A stretch of DNA of 64,000 nucleotides from Bemisia tabaci (taxonomy: Eukaryota; Arthropoda; Insecta; Hemiptera; Aleyrodidae). Location: positions 9,443,480 to 9,507,479 of the forward strand of contig NC_092802.1 in NCBI RefSeq assembly GCF_918797505.1. Reading direction: 5' to 3'. Below, piece after piece: positions 10,649 to 21,834 of this stretch (positions within the stretch are counted from its first letter, which is position 1; the number at the start of each line of letters is the position of its first letter). Both the position numbers and the translations under genes were made by a program. Under the pieces are notes generated by a model, which saw nothing but the letters and a program-made list of their open reading frames with translations, did no database searches and had not been told where the DNA came from.

Positions 10649-10903
10649 ACTGCCGTGCTAAGGAAGAACGCCGTATGAACATTCGAGAGTTGTCAAATTT
10701 CCTTCGATCAAATTTTTGTTTTTGAGAAAAATTATGAATATTTTTCCTTGAAATTTTCAGACCTTTTAGATCTAGTTGGAAACCAAATTATTTGAGAAAT
10801 TAGTAGACAAACGATCAAAACTTTTCCTGAAAATTAGTGATTTGCCAGGGGAAATTTGGCAACGCCTGAAGGCTCATACGGCGTCTTTCCTGAGCACGGC
10901 AGA
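10649..10903. mobile_element. Fam-B MITE
   Basis: CTGCCGTGCTAAGGAAGAAC at the left; GGCGTCTTTCCTGAGCACGG at the right; full length. Confidence 0.9.
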
Positions 10904-12512
10904 ATAGACATAGGTACCCAACTAACGTATCCATCAGGAAAATTTTCCTCCATGAGCTTTCGTGCAAGCTTTCCATCGCGTTACAAGTGCTTGCCAAGCC
11001 CCTCCACACAATTTTAAAGAGAAAACCATTGAGCGTTTCTACTGAAAATTTTACGAAGTTCTCTCTTGACTGCATCTACAAATTAGTATGATTTTGAACA
11101 AAAACTGCACAGTGATATTCTCGTGAAAAATAAATTGTTTCAGTCAATTTTGCAACCTTGGAATGGAATTACGCTCTTTCGTCTGAAAAACGACGATTTG
11201 TCCACAAGATCATCACTAAATAATAGATGTAGGCACCCAATTTATTCACCGGGAAAATTTCCCCTCAAAACATATACATTTCTATTCGTTTCAAAATTCT
11301 CACTCGAAAATCGTAGTTTAAAGAGAAAACCATTGAGCGTTTCTAACTGAAAATTTTACGAAGTTTTCCCTGGTAAAAATTGGCAGTAGAATCTGTGTTC
11401 CAAAATACCATAGACCTACAGCCGGCTGTAAGATTTCCAATAGCTTCTATAGCCGGCAACACAATTTCTTATAACCTTTTATAGCCGATGGCGATTAAGC
11501 AACAGCCTGAAGATAAAGTGTATGCTAAACGTTACTACTTACGGATGCTAGGACTCACTGAGTTTTTGGACTACCGCTCTCTTTTTGGGCCGTAGTATCT
11601 TGATTTATTTGGCAAGAAAAGCTCCGTACTTTTGAAGGATGCCTGCCATTCCTAATATGTTAGAGCGCCTTCAATTTCGTATGAAACTGTGCAATACCTC
11701 TGGTGTGAAATAGTTTCTTCAAGCGCCGTGGCACGCTGCGGTGCGGCAGGTGGGCAGCCAGCGCGGAACACGCATTGGCGCCTACAAACCTAAAAGGGAT
11801 ACTTCACGCGTTGCGCAATGCGTGAAGTATCCCTGTTAGGTTTGTAGGCGCCAGTGCGCCGTCGCCGCTCCGCTTTGTGTTCGGCTCTAATATTTAATCT
11901 CGTGGAGTCAGCGTTGTTCAACTCATGACTTTGAAATGTTTGCACACTCTGTATGGATTATTCTCATTTTAATTGATGAAAAAAAAAATTCTGTGCGTTT
12001 TGTAAATATTAAGGTGAGTCCGTACAAGCTTAAGGATTTACAAAGCACACGAATTTCTACATAATTTCTTATAGCCTTTTATAGCCGATGGCGAAAAAGC
12101 AACAGCCAGGCGATGAACTGTAAAGCCCGGCGATTGGAACTATAGCCCGGCTGTATAGTTTTTCATCGCTTCGTTAAGCCCGGCCGTATGATTTTTTCCA
12201 CTTTCTACAGCCAACTTTATGATTTTCTATCGCCTTCTTCAGTTGGCCATAAGAACTCCCATGGTATTTTGAAACGCAGCTCCTATCGTCAATTTTTACC
12301 AGGGTTCTCTCGACTACATCTACAAATGAGTATAATTATTTTGAACAAAAACTGCACAGTGATATTCTCGTTAATACTTAAATTGTTTCAGTCAATTTTG
12401 CAACCTCTAAATCGAGTTACGCTCTTTCGTCTGAAAAACGACAATTTGTCTACATGATCATCAGTAGATAATAGATATTGACACCCAATTTATTCACCGG
12501 AAAATTTCCCCT
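10904..12512. repeat. Region of degenerate direct repeats
   Basis: Two kinds of direct repeats: GAGAAAACCATTGAGCGTTTC at 11021 and 11320, and a ~200-bp block at about 11084-11280 that recurs at 12318-12512 (AACAAAAACTGCACAGTGAT, TTACGCTCTTTCGTCTGAAA, CCCAATTTATTCACCGG). Also short phrases of the type TTATAGCCGATGGCGA at 11471 and 12080 with AGCCCGGC variants nearby. No coding signal. Confidence 0.7.
11776..11864. repeat. Strong hairpin related to the Fam-J hairpin
   Basis: GGCGCCTACAAACCTA and TAGGTTTGTAGGCGCC bracket CTTCACGCGTTGCGCAATGC. The arms are about 37 bp and nearly perfect. The same module is found in Fam-J (50065-50140, 55215-55300). Confidence 0.85.
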
Positions 12513-12722
12513 CGTACAGAAAAAATTAAATTGCTAAAAAAATTGACTGCATTATTTCTACGTAGAATTCACAACAAAAAAATGCTAACCACAATTGTAA
12601 GCTAATTTAACCACGGGGGTGGTTGAAGCAGCATTTTTTTGTCGTAAAATCTACATTGAAACAGTGCAGTCCCTTTTTTTAGCAATTGAATCGTTAAATC
12701 AGCAATTTAATTTTTTCCGTGC
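12507..12722. mobile_element. Palindromic MITE, 216 bp
   Basis: CGTACAGAAAAAATTAAATTGC at the left and GCAATTTAATTTTTTCCGTGCG at the right (two bases longer than a 20-mer each). A second inner complement is AAAAAATGCTAACCAC with GTGGTTGAAGCAGCATTTTTT. Confidence 0.75.
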
Positions 12723-13029
12723 GAAAATTGGCTCTCGTGCAAGTTTTGGTGTAACGAGAGCTCGCCAAGCCCCCTTTAACGGGCCCCTGCCGAAAGTTCT
12801 GCTCCGTTCCCGGAGTAGGTTTTCGGCGGAGCCCGCAGCGGCATCACTGTTTGTTTACTTTGGATTGAAGTCCAGGAGAAGGCTGGCAAGTGAGCATCCG
12901 CATCGTAATATCCCTCTCTCTCTTGTTTTCTTCCTGTCGGGTTCTGGATCCGCTGTCCCTGTCCCTCGACGTGGAATCAACTTGTGGGAGTTGCAGCGAG
13001 CGGCTTTTAATCGACTCAAATTGCCCAAT

Positions 13030-13390
13030 TAGGATCCTCCAGACTTGCGTCCTTATAGCCACCGCTTTCGTTTTTGTCCATAGGTACTTAACTAGGTTCT
13101 CGCGTGTTAAATAATTAAACGCTCTTGAAATTTGGGTGCAATTTCAAAATTTTGAACTTTTCCTAATGACCATATATGTGCGCCTTATCAAAGTGATTGT
13201 ATAGTTTTGTTTTGTTTTTTTTAAAACGTTTTTTGGGTCCTCATTGTCACCGCTTTTATTTTTGTCCATAGGTACCTACCTACTACAGTAATTTTATAAT
13301 TTTTTAAAATTTATTTTAAATGTTTTTCGGGTCCTTATCGCCCCCGCTTTCGTTTTTGTCAATAGGTACTTAACTATCATAGTGTGGTTT
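13030..13390. repeat. Three spaced direct repeats
   Basis: The phrase CACCGCTTTCGTTTTTGTCCATAGGTAC (shown in part) occurs with small changes near 13058, 13246 and 13340. No coding signal. Confidence 0.6.
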
Positions 13391-13461
13391 TTTTTTGGTT
13401 TTTTTTTTTACATTTTCTTATCGTTTTTTTAAGTCAAGATCAGTAACGTGACAAGCTTTGA

Positions 13462-13512
13462 AATACAAAGGTTGATCTGCCGTTTAAACCTGCGGAAAAG
13501 GATCGATGGCGT
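13462..13512. mobile_element. Fam-C fragment
   Basis: TTGATCTGCCGTTTAAACCT and GGAAAAGGATCGATGG match the inner part of the copy at 51452-51615. Confidence 0.6.
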
Positions 13513-14169
13513 TTTCGAGGGCTCTTCTTCAAGAGGAGCTCGTAGGGAGAAAAATTAAAAGTAGCTTTCGATAGTTCCGCCGCTAACTACCTCTCTTGCA
13601 TTCAATGATTTTTGAAAGGAAGCTCATTTAGATTCCTCATTACGTTCTCTGTTCGGAAGATGACATCAACTAGTCAACTCTCGACCGGTTCTGAGGTTAT
13701 TATGAAAATGATCCCATCGAATTGTGTAACTCTCGAGTGAGTTCGGAGCGCATGGATTAGGTACTGTTAAACAATTAAGTTCCCTCTCTGTTGAAGTATA
13801 CCCATTTTGAAGTATTTTAGGATTTGGGAGTGGTGCCTAATTTGCCCTCATAAATCGTTATGCTGCAACAGTAATATCTAGAAGCGAGCCAAGTGAAGCA
13901 TCCTCTTTTGGCGTTAACTGAAGCCTCGTCATTTTTAGTGCGCAAGTAGGATAATTTTTGAAGCACTCATATTGATACTCGCATTTTAAGGGTGTGAAAG
14001 TCCCATTCCATCGCAGGAACATTTTTTTCTTCTTTTTTTTTAAAAAATTATTTGCTAGTAAAAAAAAGTAAGTGCATTTGCGTGTTTTTTTCTCCCCATA
14101 ACATTGATCAAAATTAAACCACATCACTCCGGAAAGGAATATTTTTGATAATCGAGGATGGAGAGCTAT
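13513..14169. other. No recognised feature
   Basis: Intron sequence without assigned repeats or genes. Confidence 0.3.
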
Positions 14170-14425
14170 TCTGCCGTGCTAAGGAAAAACGCCGTATGAA
14201 CCTTCAGGCGTTGCCAAATTTCCTTTGATAAAACGAGAATTTCCTGGTAAACTTATGAATGTTTTCCTCCCAATTTTGCAGATAATTTTGTTCGCCATTT
14301 CACTCGAAGATTATGAAAATTTAAAGGTAAAATATTCATAACTATCTTGAAAAATGAACTTTTTATTGAAGAAAGTTTGGCAACTCTCGAATGTTCATAC
14401 GGCGTTTTTCCTTAGCTCGGCAGAA
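14170..14425. mobile_element. Fam-B MITE
   Basis: CTGCCGTGCTAAGGAAAAAC at the left; GCGTTTTTCCTTAGCTCGGC at the right. Abuts another Fam-B copy. Confidence 0.9.
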
Positions 14426-14426
14426 T

Positions 14427-15130
14427 ACTACCGTGCTAAGGAAAAAACGCCGTGTGAACCTTCAGGCGTTGCCAAATTGCCCTCGATAAAACACGAATTT
14501 CTTGGTAAACTTGTTAAGGTGATTCGTCAAGCTCAAGTGACGTGGTCGAACTGGCATGCGATATATCGCATCTTTTAGGTCAAAAATCTCGACAGATTTT
14601 GAATTTTCAGCAAAAAAAAGGACGACAGCCTCTGCGCATGAGCCTACAGAATCATGCTAAACCCACAAATCGGCAAAATTCAGAGAAATGAAAGTAGGAT
14701 AGTGTTTGGAAAAAAACCTCGCATTCGATACAGAAATCGATAGCTGAATCGAATGCGAGGTTTTTTTCCAAACACTATCCTGCTTTCATTTCTCTGAATT
14801 TTGCCGATTTGTGGGTTTAGCATGATTCTGTAGGCTCATGCGCAGGGGCTGTCGTCCTTTTTTTTGCTGAAAATTCAAAATCTGTCGAGATTTTTGACCT
14901 AAAAGATGCGATATATCGCATGCCAGTTCGACCACGTCACTTGAGCTTGACGAATCACCTTAATATTTTTCTTCCAATTTTTCAGATAATTTTGCTCGCA
15001 ATTCCGTTGAAAAGTTCCGAAAATGTCAAGAGGAAATATTCATAACTTTCCTTTGAAAAATAAACGTTTTATCGAAGGAAATTTGGCAACTCTCGAATGT
15101 TCTTACGGCGTTTTTCCTTAGCAAGGTAGT
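14427..15130. mobile_element. Fam-B MITE split by a TTAA palindrome
   Basis: Left part 14427-14513 starts CTACCGTGCTAAGGAAAAAA. The right part resumes at 14964 with the usual core and ends GTTTTTCCTTAGCAAGG. The Fam-H element 14514-14963 interrupts it. Confidence 0.85.
14514..14963. mobile_element. Fam-H palindromic element with TTAA target duplication
   Basis: Starts TTAAGGTGATTCGTCAAGC and ends GCTTGACGAATCACCTTAA. The arms, about 215 bp each, are nearly perfect complements around a centre at about 14735. TTAA on both sides is the piggyBac-type target site; the host Fam-B sequence gives the interrupted context. Both arms carry the palindrome TGCGATATATCGCA. No coding capacity. Confidence 0.9.
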
Positions 15131-15448
15131 ATTGCAGTCGCCTGGAGGCATGCCAGCGCCGCGCCGCCGCAGCCCGCGAAGGTCGCTGCAGCTGAGTTGC
15201 ATCGTTGCATCTGACCGTCGCGGCGCCATTGGCCGGCGTGCAACAGGCGACGCGGAGAGGAGCGTGGAAATGCAAGGCGTGGGTAGACCTGCAAGTGCAC
15301 CGGTCGAGTCGGATCGGCTTAGTTTGCGCAACACCCCGCTCGGATTTCCAGCCTCGGTGAGCTTATTGTATTGGAAGCCAAAGCATCGTAACAAAGAACG
15401 ACGAGAAATCCCGGGATCACCCGATCAATCAAAGTCATTGTTCCCTAG
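15131..15448. other. GC-richer stretch, no gene supported
   Basis: Open frames exist on both strands, but they overlap each other, run into neighbouring repeats and show no recognisable motif. Confidence 0.35.
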
Positions 15449-15549
15449 CGAGTTGATTATAGAAATTGATGGACATAGCGATAGACAAGGAAGACAAATC
15501 AAAAGCAAATCGATCCTGTTGGTGGAGGCGAGTGGTTGCAATGGACATA
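15449..15549. mobile_element. Fam-E fragment, left part
   Basis: GATTATAGAAATTGATGGAC, AGACAAGGAAGAC and TGGTTGCAATGGACA match Fam-E copies (for example 22341). Cut by Fam-A copy 4. Confidence 0.6.
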
Positions 15550-15784
15550 CACTAGAAAAAAAAAACACATTGGATCTAGAGTCCAGACTCTGAACTACAT
15601 CGACAAGAAAAATACTCTTGATTCAATCAGATTTAAGCTTAAATCAAGAACCAAGCCTCTTAATTTGAGCGGATTTCCTTTTGATTTAAGATTGAATCTG
15701 ATTGAATCAAGAGTCCTTTTTCTTGTCAATGTTTTCAAGAGTCTGGACTCTAGATCCAATGTGTTTTTTTTTTTTTCCCCAGTG
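15550..15784 (-). mobile_element. Fam-A hairpin MITE, copy 4
   Basis: GGATCTAGAGTCCAGACTC and GAGTCTGGACTCTAGATCC near the ends; CAAGCCTCTTAATTTGAGCG core. It lies between a Fam-E piece and a Fam-G piece. Confidence 0.9.
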
Positions 15785-15988
15785 GGGAAAATTAGTTATA
15801 TCACCTTCATTTGCTTTCTAGAATGGGCTTGAGATTTCGAGCAACAAATTTTGCTTGAAAACTTTTTTCAATTATGCCTTCTTAACCATCTGTCACATCT
15901 CTAATCGTCAGTGAATTCCACCAAAATGTGTCTGGGAAATCAGGGAAATGTCAGGAAATTTCATTTTCTAAATTCTGCGGCAACCCTG
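15785..15988. mobile_element. Fam-G fragment, right part
   Basis: TTATGCCTTCTTAACCATC, CACCAAAATGTGTC and the end TGCGGCAACCCTG match the full Fam-G copy at 38773-39066. Confidence 0.65.
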
Positions 15989-16348
15989 TATAATGAGTCA
16001 GATTTTGAAGTTGTTTAACGAATCCTCGGGTGAATGTCGGGGGTTGCATTCGTAGCCCCTAAAATTCGTCGAAATTCAATATAAATTGAAATCTCACCTC
16101 TTAGCAAAACTTCTCACGTGAGATTTCATGAGATTTCGTTTTGCATCTCTAGGAATAACTGACTCGCGTTCATTGGCATTGGTTAAAACTGCAATTGCAT
16201 CATCATTCTTGCCCTCAAATCGGTCGGAAGTCCCGCTGAACGGTTCCTAAAAACGGCGTGAAGGAAAAAAGTTCACACGAACACGGAACCGAGCCAAAAT
16301 TCGTGGATCAGAGGGCACAGCCGCGTCGCACAGTGGTTCGAGTCAATT

Positions 16349-16595
16349 GAGGCACTGGATGCGAAAAGGGCACTTCTCGATTGCAGTGTTTCAGAATCTC
16401 TGTTGCTGTAATTCATCCGCTGGAGAAGAATCTGATGGGTGATTATGCCAGATTTCTTTCTATAGAAAATAATTGTAGAATTATAAGGAATATTCAGTGA
16501 AATGCATGTGTTCACTTTCCTTACAATGAATGAAATATTAGAGGAGACTCTGAAACACTGCAACCGAGAAGTGCCCTTTTGGCATCCAGTGCCTC
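16349..16595. mobile_element. Small foldback inserted in Fam-F
   Basis: GAGGCACTGGATGCGAAAAG and its near complement CTTTTGGCATCCAGTGCCTC. The arms are about 50 bp (through GCAGTGTTTCAGA / TCTGAAACACTGC). Confidence 0.75.
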
Positions 16596-16629
16596 AACTA
16601 GAGAAGCGGACATGAAGTTTTTGACCGAA

Positions 16630-16857
16630 CACTGGGAAAAAAAACACATTGGATCTAGAGTTCAGACGCTTGAAAACATTGACAAGAAAAAGTACTCTTA
16701 ATTCATTCAGAATCTAGCTTACATCAAGAACCAAGCCTCTTAATTTAAGCGGATTTCCTTTTGATTCAAGCAAAAATCCGATTGAATCAAGAGCATTTTT
16801 TTTGTCAATGTTTCCAAGAGTCAGGACTCTAGATCCAATGTGTTCTTTTTTCCAGTG
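16630..16857 (-). mobile_element. Fam-A hairpin MITE, copy 5 (second subfamily)
   Basis: GGATCTAGAGTTCAGACGC and GAGTCAGGACTCTAGATCC ends. Comparison with the uninterrupted Fam-F copy (GGACTAAAACTGCAAAC at 8861) shows insertion with AA repeated on both sides, that is, a 2-bp duplication. Confidence 0.9.
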
Positions 16858-17310
16858 AAACTGCAAATTTCGATGGGTATTTCGTCATTTTTTAAATTTC
16901 AAGGAGTGTTACTAGAAGACAATTTCCCGAGGAAACCAGTGGAGCCCTTCTAGAGCCTCAAATTTGTGTATAAACGCAGTTATAAGTTTCCTAATTTTGT
17001 CCGACCTCTCCTATTGACTCGATCCTTTGTGCGTCGCGGACAAGCATGACAACTGAAAGTTGCGCAACCGATGACCAGTCACCGATCCGATTGAAATTCC
17101 GCGGGCGAATCCGGACGGGACCGATTAGGTGCGAATTCTGGTCCAGTTCCGATCCGAGGGGATAGTGTAGTACCCCGCAGCGAGATCCGAATCCGAGCTG
17201 GTTGCCCATATTAGGTAGACTTAAAGTTGTCTTTCATCGTAACGCAAGTCACAACTAAACGCATTTCCGAGAAGTTTGAACGTGAATCAGTCGGGTCGAT
17301 GTCTTTGCAC

Positions 17311-17427
17311 CTCTGACATAAAGGCGTTTCTGGATTTCCACGTGAGCCCCGTCACCCATATGACGTCATGCTTTCCGCGGCTTATGTAGAAATAGAGAAA
17401 TACTGTTATGTCAGAGGAGCTATACCG
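17311..17427. repeat. Short inverted-end element
   Basis: CCTCTGACATAAAGGC at the left and TATGTCAGAGG at the right; about 117 bp. A weak MITE candidate. Confidence 0.45.
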
Positions 17428-17439
17428 TTGGGCGGTTCA

Positions 17440-17522
17440 GGGTTGCTAGTCAGGGAAAACCAGGAAATGTCAGGGAAAGTGGCAGAAATCTCAGGGAAAA
17501 TAACGAAAATTTAAGGGAATAA
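17440..17522. mobile_element. Fam-G fragment, left part
   Basis: CAGGGTTGCTAGTCAGGGAAA followed by GAAATGTCAGGGAAAG phrases. Confidence 0.6.
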
Positions 17523-17526
17523 TTGA

Positions 17527-17690
17527 ATCAGTGAGTATTCGAAAACACACCAACTCGGGGAAAAAAAAATTGCTCAGGAACCACCTAAAACTGCGCAGCG
17601 GGCGAAGAAGTTAGTTTAAGAAAAACCTTTTTGGTGCCAAAGGACAAGTACTTAGAGACTTTGTAAAGCACCAAGTTGAATTCGATACAC
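17527..17690. repeat. Interspersed repeat, inverted partner at 37915-38070
   Basis: ACTGCGCAGCGGGCGAAGAAG, TTTTTGGTGCCAAAGGACAAG and AAACACACCAACTCG correspond to the reverse complement of the 37915-38070 segment with moderate divergence. Confidence 0.6.
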
Positions 17691-18445
17691 CATGTTTGAT
17701 GATAGAGAATTAAGCGTTTAAAAATTTCAGAGTTGGTGAGTTTTCGTTCTTACCGACTTTAAGATACTGATTTTTCATAGTCTGCCCTGAAAAATTTATG
17801 CCCAAGTTCGGGTCAGACATCGAGGCACTTCGGTATGTACCGGAGTACTTTAGATGTGTGACCCGAACCCTTCGGTATGTATCGAAGTAATTTAGATGTC
17901 TGACCCGAACTTCGGCAGCTGGACCTCAAGTTTTTAGATACGTGATCCGAAAACTACAGAGATCCATATGACCTCAACTTCAGGTCCCACGCACGAAGTT
18001 TTTTTCTCCGTGTGCCATACCCTTTCATGTCGCTAATTTCACTTCTTATCCGTATCATTCTGGGTTTTTGGGCGCTAAATCGACTCCGGCACCGAATTTC
18101 ACTCCTCGATTTTAACAGTATTACCAGAGGTCTGAAATTTGAAGTTATCTCCGTGCCGTCATCTCGCAGGGCAATTAATTTCAGCAATTAAGATTGACAA
18201 CGAAGACCGTAACGTAACCCATTACCTACATACCGCGCGTGGCTTTAATAAAGAAAGTGTCCGTCTGGAAGCGGCACAGGGCAGGTTTTCTTGAGAACTG
18301 CGATGAATCATAAAGAACCGTGTCCCGGCGAGGCTCATCTGACTCTGAGTCATCCGGTATCCGTATCCAGTAATTATGATAGCTTTGCGAACCTCAGTGT
18401 GGAGTCTTGTCGAACTTGATTCAAGGACCTCAAGGTGGATGTAAT
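17691..18445. other. No recognised feature
   Basis: Intron sequence. A short imperfect direct repeat (TTCGGTATGTA around 17852 and 17872) is the only structure noticed. Confidence 0.3.
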
Positions 18446-18701
18446 ACTGCCGTGCTAAGGAAAAACGCCGTATGAACATCCGAGAGCTGCCAAATTTCCT
18501 CGGATAAAATGTTCATTTTTAAGGAACGATATGAATATTTTTCCTTGAAATTTTCAGGACCTATAGCTGAAATTGCGAACAAAATTATCTGAAAAAATTG
18601 GAGGAAAATATTCCTAAGTTATCAAGAAAATTCGTGTCTTATTAAAGGAAATTTGGCAGCGCCTGAAGTCTCATACGTCGTTTTTCCTTAGCATGGCAGA
18701 A
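18446..18701. mobile_element. Fam-B MITE
   Basis: CTGCCGTGCTAAGGAAAAAC at the left; GTTTTTCCTTAGCATGGCAG at the right. Confidence 0.9.
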
Positions 18702-19069
18702 TAAGTGTTCTTTTATTCGCATGATTGCCTCCTCGCTCCTCACTGGTGACTAAGCTTGAAACAAATGGGAATTGAAAATAATAAAAAATTGCTCGAAATT
18801 ACTCTCCTCCACTCAGGAATAAAGTTCTTCCTGAAGGTAAGATTCAAGTTTCTCGAAGGAAAAACCTGCTTGATCCAAGCAACTCCGCATCCTTGTTTTT
18901 AAAGGAAATCTCCTTGATGGCATATTCGAGTTACTCTTTTTTCTATAGTGTGTTTGGGTCGAAGTGCGTCGTAATAGAATAGTGGACGTTTAGCTATAAA
19001 TTACTCTTCTCTACTCAGAAATAAGAGAGAAAAAAAACACCAACAAGTGGCCCTAATACTGTATGTAGC

Positions 19070-19264
19070 AAGGTGGAGAAATGGTGCTGGGTCCGCATCA
19101 GTGCGCGGGGAAATCAAAGTCAAGAAGTTTCAAAAATTACAATTAGAATCAAAAGTATATTTTTTATAAAAAAAAATTATTTTTGACCCTAATTATAATT
19201 TTTGGAACTTCTTGGCTTCGATTTTCCCGCGAAATGGTGTGGACCCAACCATTTCTCCACCTTG
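19070..19264. mobile_element. Palindromic MITE, 195 bp
   Basis: CAAGGTGGAGAAATGGTGC at the left and ACCATTTCTCCACCTTG at the right; inner complements GAAGTTTCAAAAATTACAA / TATAATTTTTGGAACTTC. Confidence 0.8.
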
Positions 19265-19355
19265 GTACTCAGGAATAAGTTCTTTTTGAATTAAGATGTA
19301 AGTATTTACATGTATCATGAAGGAAGTCGCTCGTATCAAGAAGAAACCTGGTTGT

Positions 19356-19652
19356 CAGGGTGTCTAGCATCAGGTAAAACCAGAAAAATCGGAAAATATC
19401 AGGAATTTTGGCCGATCAGGAAAAAATCAGGAAAATCGGAAAAATCGGACGTTTTATCAGAAATTTTTCTTACGCGAATCTCCTCAGCGGAGAAAGTCTT
19501 ACTGCTTTTTGCCTACCGTGCCAGGAGTCGAGAAAAATCAGGAAAATATCAGAAATTTTCAAAATGAAAAATTCAGGAATTTTTTATACAATATCAGGAA
19601 AAATCTGGAAAATATCAGGATTTTTCAAAATTACAAAATACTAGACACTCTG
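19356..19652. mobile_element. Fam-D-like element
   Basis: CAGGGTGTCTAGCATC at the left and CTAGACACTCTG at the right. The interior repeats phrases of the type ATCAGGAAAATC. Its insertion point is inside the 18780-19800 repeat, where the first copy reads straight through. Confidence 0.75.
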
Positions 19653-19800
19653 TTGATTCAAACAATTCCATCCTTATTTTGAGAGGAAATCTCCTTGATA
19701 GCAAATCAAGTCACTCTTTTTTCTGCAGTGTGTTTCGGTCGAAATGCGTCGTAATAAAAAATTGTACATTCAGCTGGAAATAACTTTTCTGCACTCCTAT

Positions 19801-20520
19801 GACCGGGCATGTCTCCATTCGCGCATGATCAAGCAACGAGGCGTTTTTAAACGCAGCGTCATCATATTCGGTTCGAAGCGTTTCGGATCATCTTAAAACT
19901 CGCCTATTTACCCCCGTAAGAGTAGATGTGAAGCAGGCGGATTTTTGCACGGAAGCGACACCACGGTCGCATCAATTTGCGATGCACTCGACGCCTCGGT
20001 GCATCGCGAGACGCGTCGTCGTCGCGACGGAAGCCGACGGAAGGAGATCGCAGTCCGCTTATCGAATTTCCGACGCAACTTGTCGGATTAGATGGGCAAT
20101 GTTTCCTTTCCGATTTCGCGAATCAGGGGCGGTAGCAATGCAGTTTCAAGGAATTGCCGTATCGTATCCTCTCGGTACTTCCTTATATTTATTTGATTCA
20201 TACACTTATATTATGATTACTTATGTAATTTTTCATTTTTTAAATTCTTCAATCAGGCGCACCCAGAAGAAAAATAAAGTTACTAAGACAATAACTGGAT
20301 TGCATTTTACAAAACGGAAACGGAACATTCCAACGTTGCTAGGATTTTGCAATTGACATTCTTTGCGATAAAATTACTGAAATCACGCAAGAAATTGAAT
20401 TTACATTGGTATTTTTCGTCATGAAATTATAGTTTATTGAGAGATAAGATGAATATGGTTTAAATGATCAGTCTATATTTATAAGGGGAAAGAAGTTGCA
20501 CAATGTTATTGACATTACAC
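19801..20520. other. No gene supported
   Basis: A 142-codon open frame on + (19928-20356) spans GC-rich then AT-rich sequence, with no recognisable domain, and is judged a chance frame. Confidence 0.35.
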
Positions 20521-20522
20521 AC

Positions 20523-20943
20523 ATAAACTCAGAAGTGGAAGATCTCGAATCGCATGATGCGCTCGACCGAAAAGCTGTGTTTCCACCCCTAAAAATCTTC
20601 AAAAGCGCGTAAACACACATCTTCCAAGCTTTGTGTAGTTTAAACTCACACGTGGCAGATCTCGAATCGCATGATCCGTTCGACCGAAAAGCTGTGTTTG
20701 CACCACTGAAAATCTTCAAAAGCTCGTAAACACACAACTTCCGCGCTTTGTGTGGTTTAAACTCACAAGTGGAAGATCTCGAATCGTATGATGCGCTCGA
20801 CCGAAAAGCTGTGTTTGCACCACTAAAAATCTTCAAAAGCGCGTAAACACACAACTTCCGCGCTTTGTGTGGTTTAAACTCACAAGTGGAAAATCTCGAA
20901 TCGCATGATGCGCTCGACCGAAAAGCCGTTTTTGCACCGCTAA
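20523..20943. repeat. Tandem array, 118-bp unit, about 3.6 copies
   Basis: AAACTCACAAGTGGAAGATC recurs at about 20523, 20640, 20758 and 20876, each followed by TCGACCGAAAAGCTGTGTTT and CACACAACTTCCGCGCTTTG (variants). Copies are about 90% alike by eye. Confidence 0.9.
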
Positions 20944-21567
20944 GAATATAGGACCCGGCTAGTGAGCAACATTATTTTCACTCCATTCATACCCATGGAA
21001 ATGAATCTACTCATGGAGGGGCCAGGTGCCCTGGATAGAATTCGGGGACTACTGCCCCAGAAAAAGAGCTCCTAGGCGTTTTTCTGGATTCTCGCACGCC
21101 TCGAGGTGTTGTAGCGTGGTATGTCTCAGAGTTTGTTGACTTCGCTCACTCGCACCTCGCGATTTCGCACGTTCGCGGATCTCGCGGCTGCAATTTTTGC
21201 GGTGTATCTTCCAACATTTACGGAGTTATCATGGAAACTGGAGGTATTTTTCCGTATAATTGGCAACAGCGAGTTCGGCTCGTGCTCATGTGAAAATCGG
21301 GTCTCGGCGACGGAAGATGGGAACGCCTCGATGCCGTTTGGTGGGAAAGCTCGCAGAAATTGTCTCATTTTCATCGTGACGTCAATTTTAATCATGACGT
21401 ATTTGCTTGGACGAAGGAACGTCATCAACGTTGAGAAATTTCCACTCGCAAATTGTACTTTCTTCAGGGATTTTCGTGCATTTCTGACTAAAAATACTTA
21501 GTTTTTTTCCGGATTATTTGCATACGTCAGCAAAATTAAGTATAGAACTTACGAAGTCATATTCATA
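20944..21567. other. No recognised feature
   Basis: A 126-codon + open frame and an antisense frame overlap here (21121-21501), with no motif and no splice context that would make either convincing. Confidence 0.3.
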
Positions 21568-21826
21568 CAGGGTGTCTACCAAAAAATCGAAAAAAAACGG
21601 AAAAAAGGTATTAGGAAATTCGATGCTATCAGGAAAATGGATAATGGAACAGGAAATTCTGAGTACTTCAAGTATTTTTCGCACATTTGATTCGATTTAT
21701 CCAATACCTATTTTGATTTTTAAATCAAAGTATTGGCAATTTTTTCGCGCGAAAAATCAGGAAATCTTGTCTAAAATGTTAGGAAAAATCAGGAAAATCC
21801 GAAATGAAATGTTAGTAGACATCCTG
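21568..21826. mobile_element. Fam-D-like element
   Basis: CAGGGTGTCTACCAAAAAATC at the left and GTAGACATCCTG at the right. TTCATA directly flanks both ends (6 bp; an 8-bp match is not clean). Confidence 0.75.
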
Positions 21827-21834
21827 TTCATATT

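Larger units (their letters stand above)
16323..17037. mobile_element. Fam-F element carrying two inserted elements
   Basis: Outer ends CGTCGCACAGTGGTTCGAGTC and GACTCGATCCTTTGTGCG. Its interior matches the 8815-9058 copy once the foldback at 16349-16595 and Fam-A copy 5 at 16630-16857 are set aside. Confidence 0.75.
18780..19800. repeat. Direct repeat pair with insertions
   Basis: The block with GGAAATCTCCTTGAT, ACTCTTTTTTCT, AGTGTGTTTGGGTCGAA and TGCGTCGTAATA at 18840-19040 recurs at 19270-19800 with small changes. The second copy is split by the Fam-D element at 19356-19652. The foldback 19070-19264 lies between the copies. Confidence 0.75.

Noticed and set aside
15132..15593. 153-codon plus-strand frame
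   Set aside because: It runs into Fam-E and Fam-A repeat sequence, has no domain, and overlaps several antisense frames.
19928..20356. 142-codon plus-strand frame as a possible exon
   Set aside because: Composition shifts from GC-rich to AT-rich midway, there is no recognised motif, and the phase needed to join the PH exons is already satisfied without it.
20523..20943. CRISPR-like array
   Set aside because: Units are tandem without unique spacers, 118 bp long, in a eukaryotic intron.
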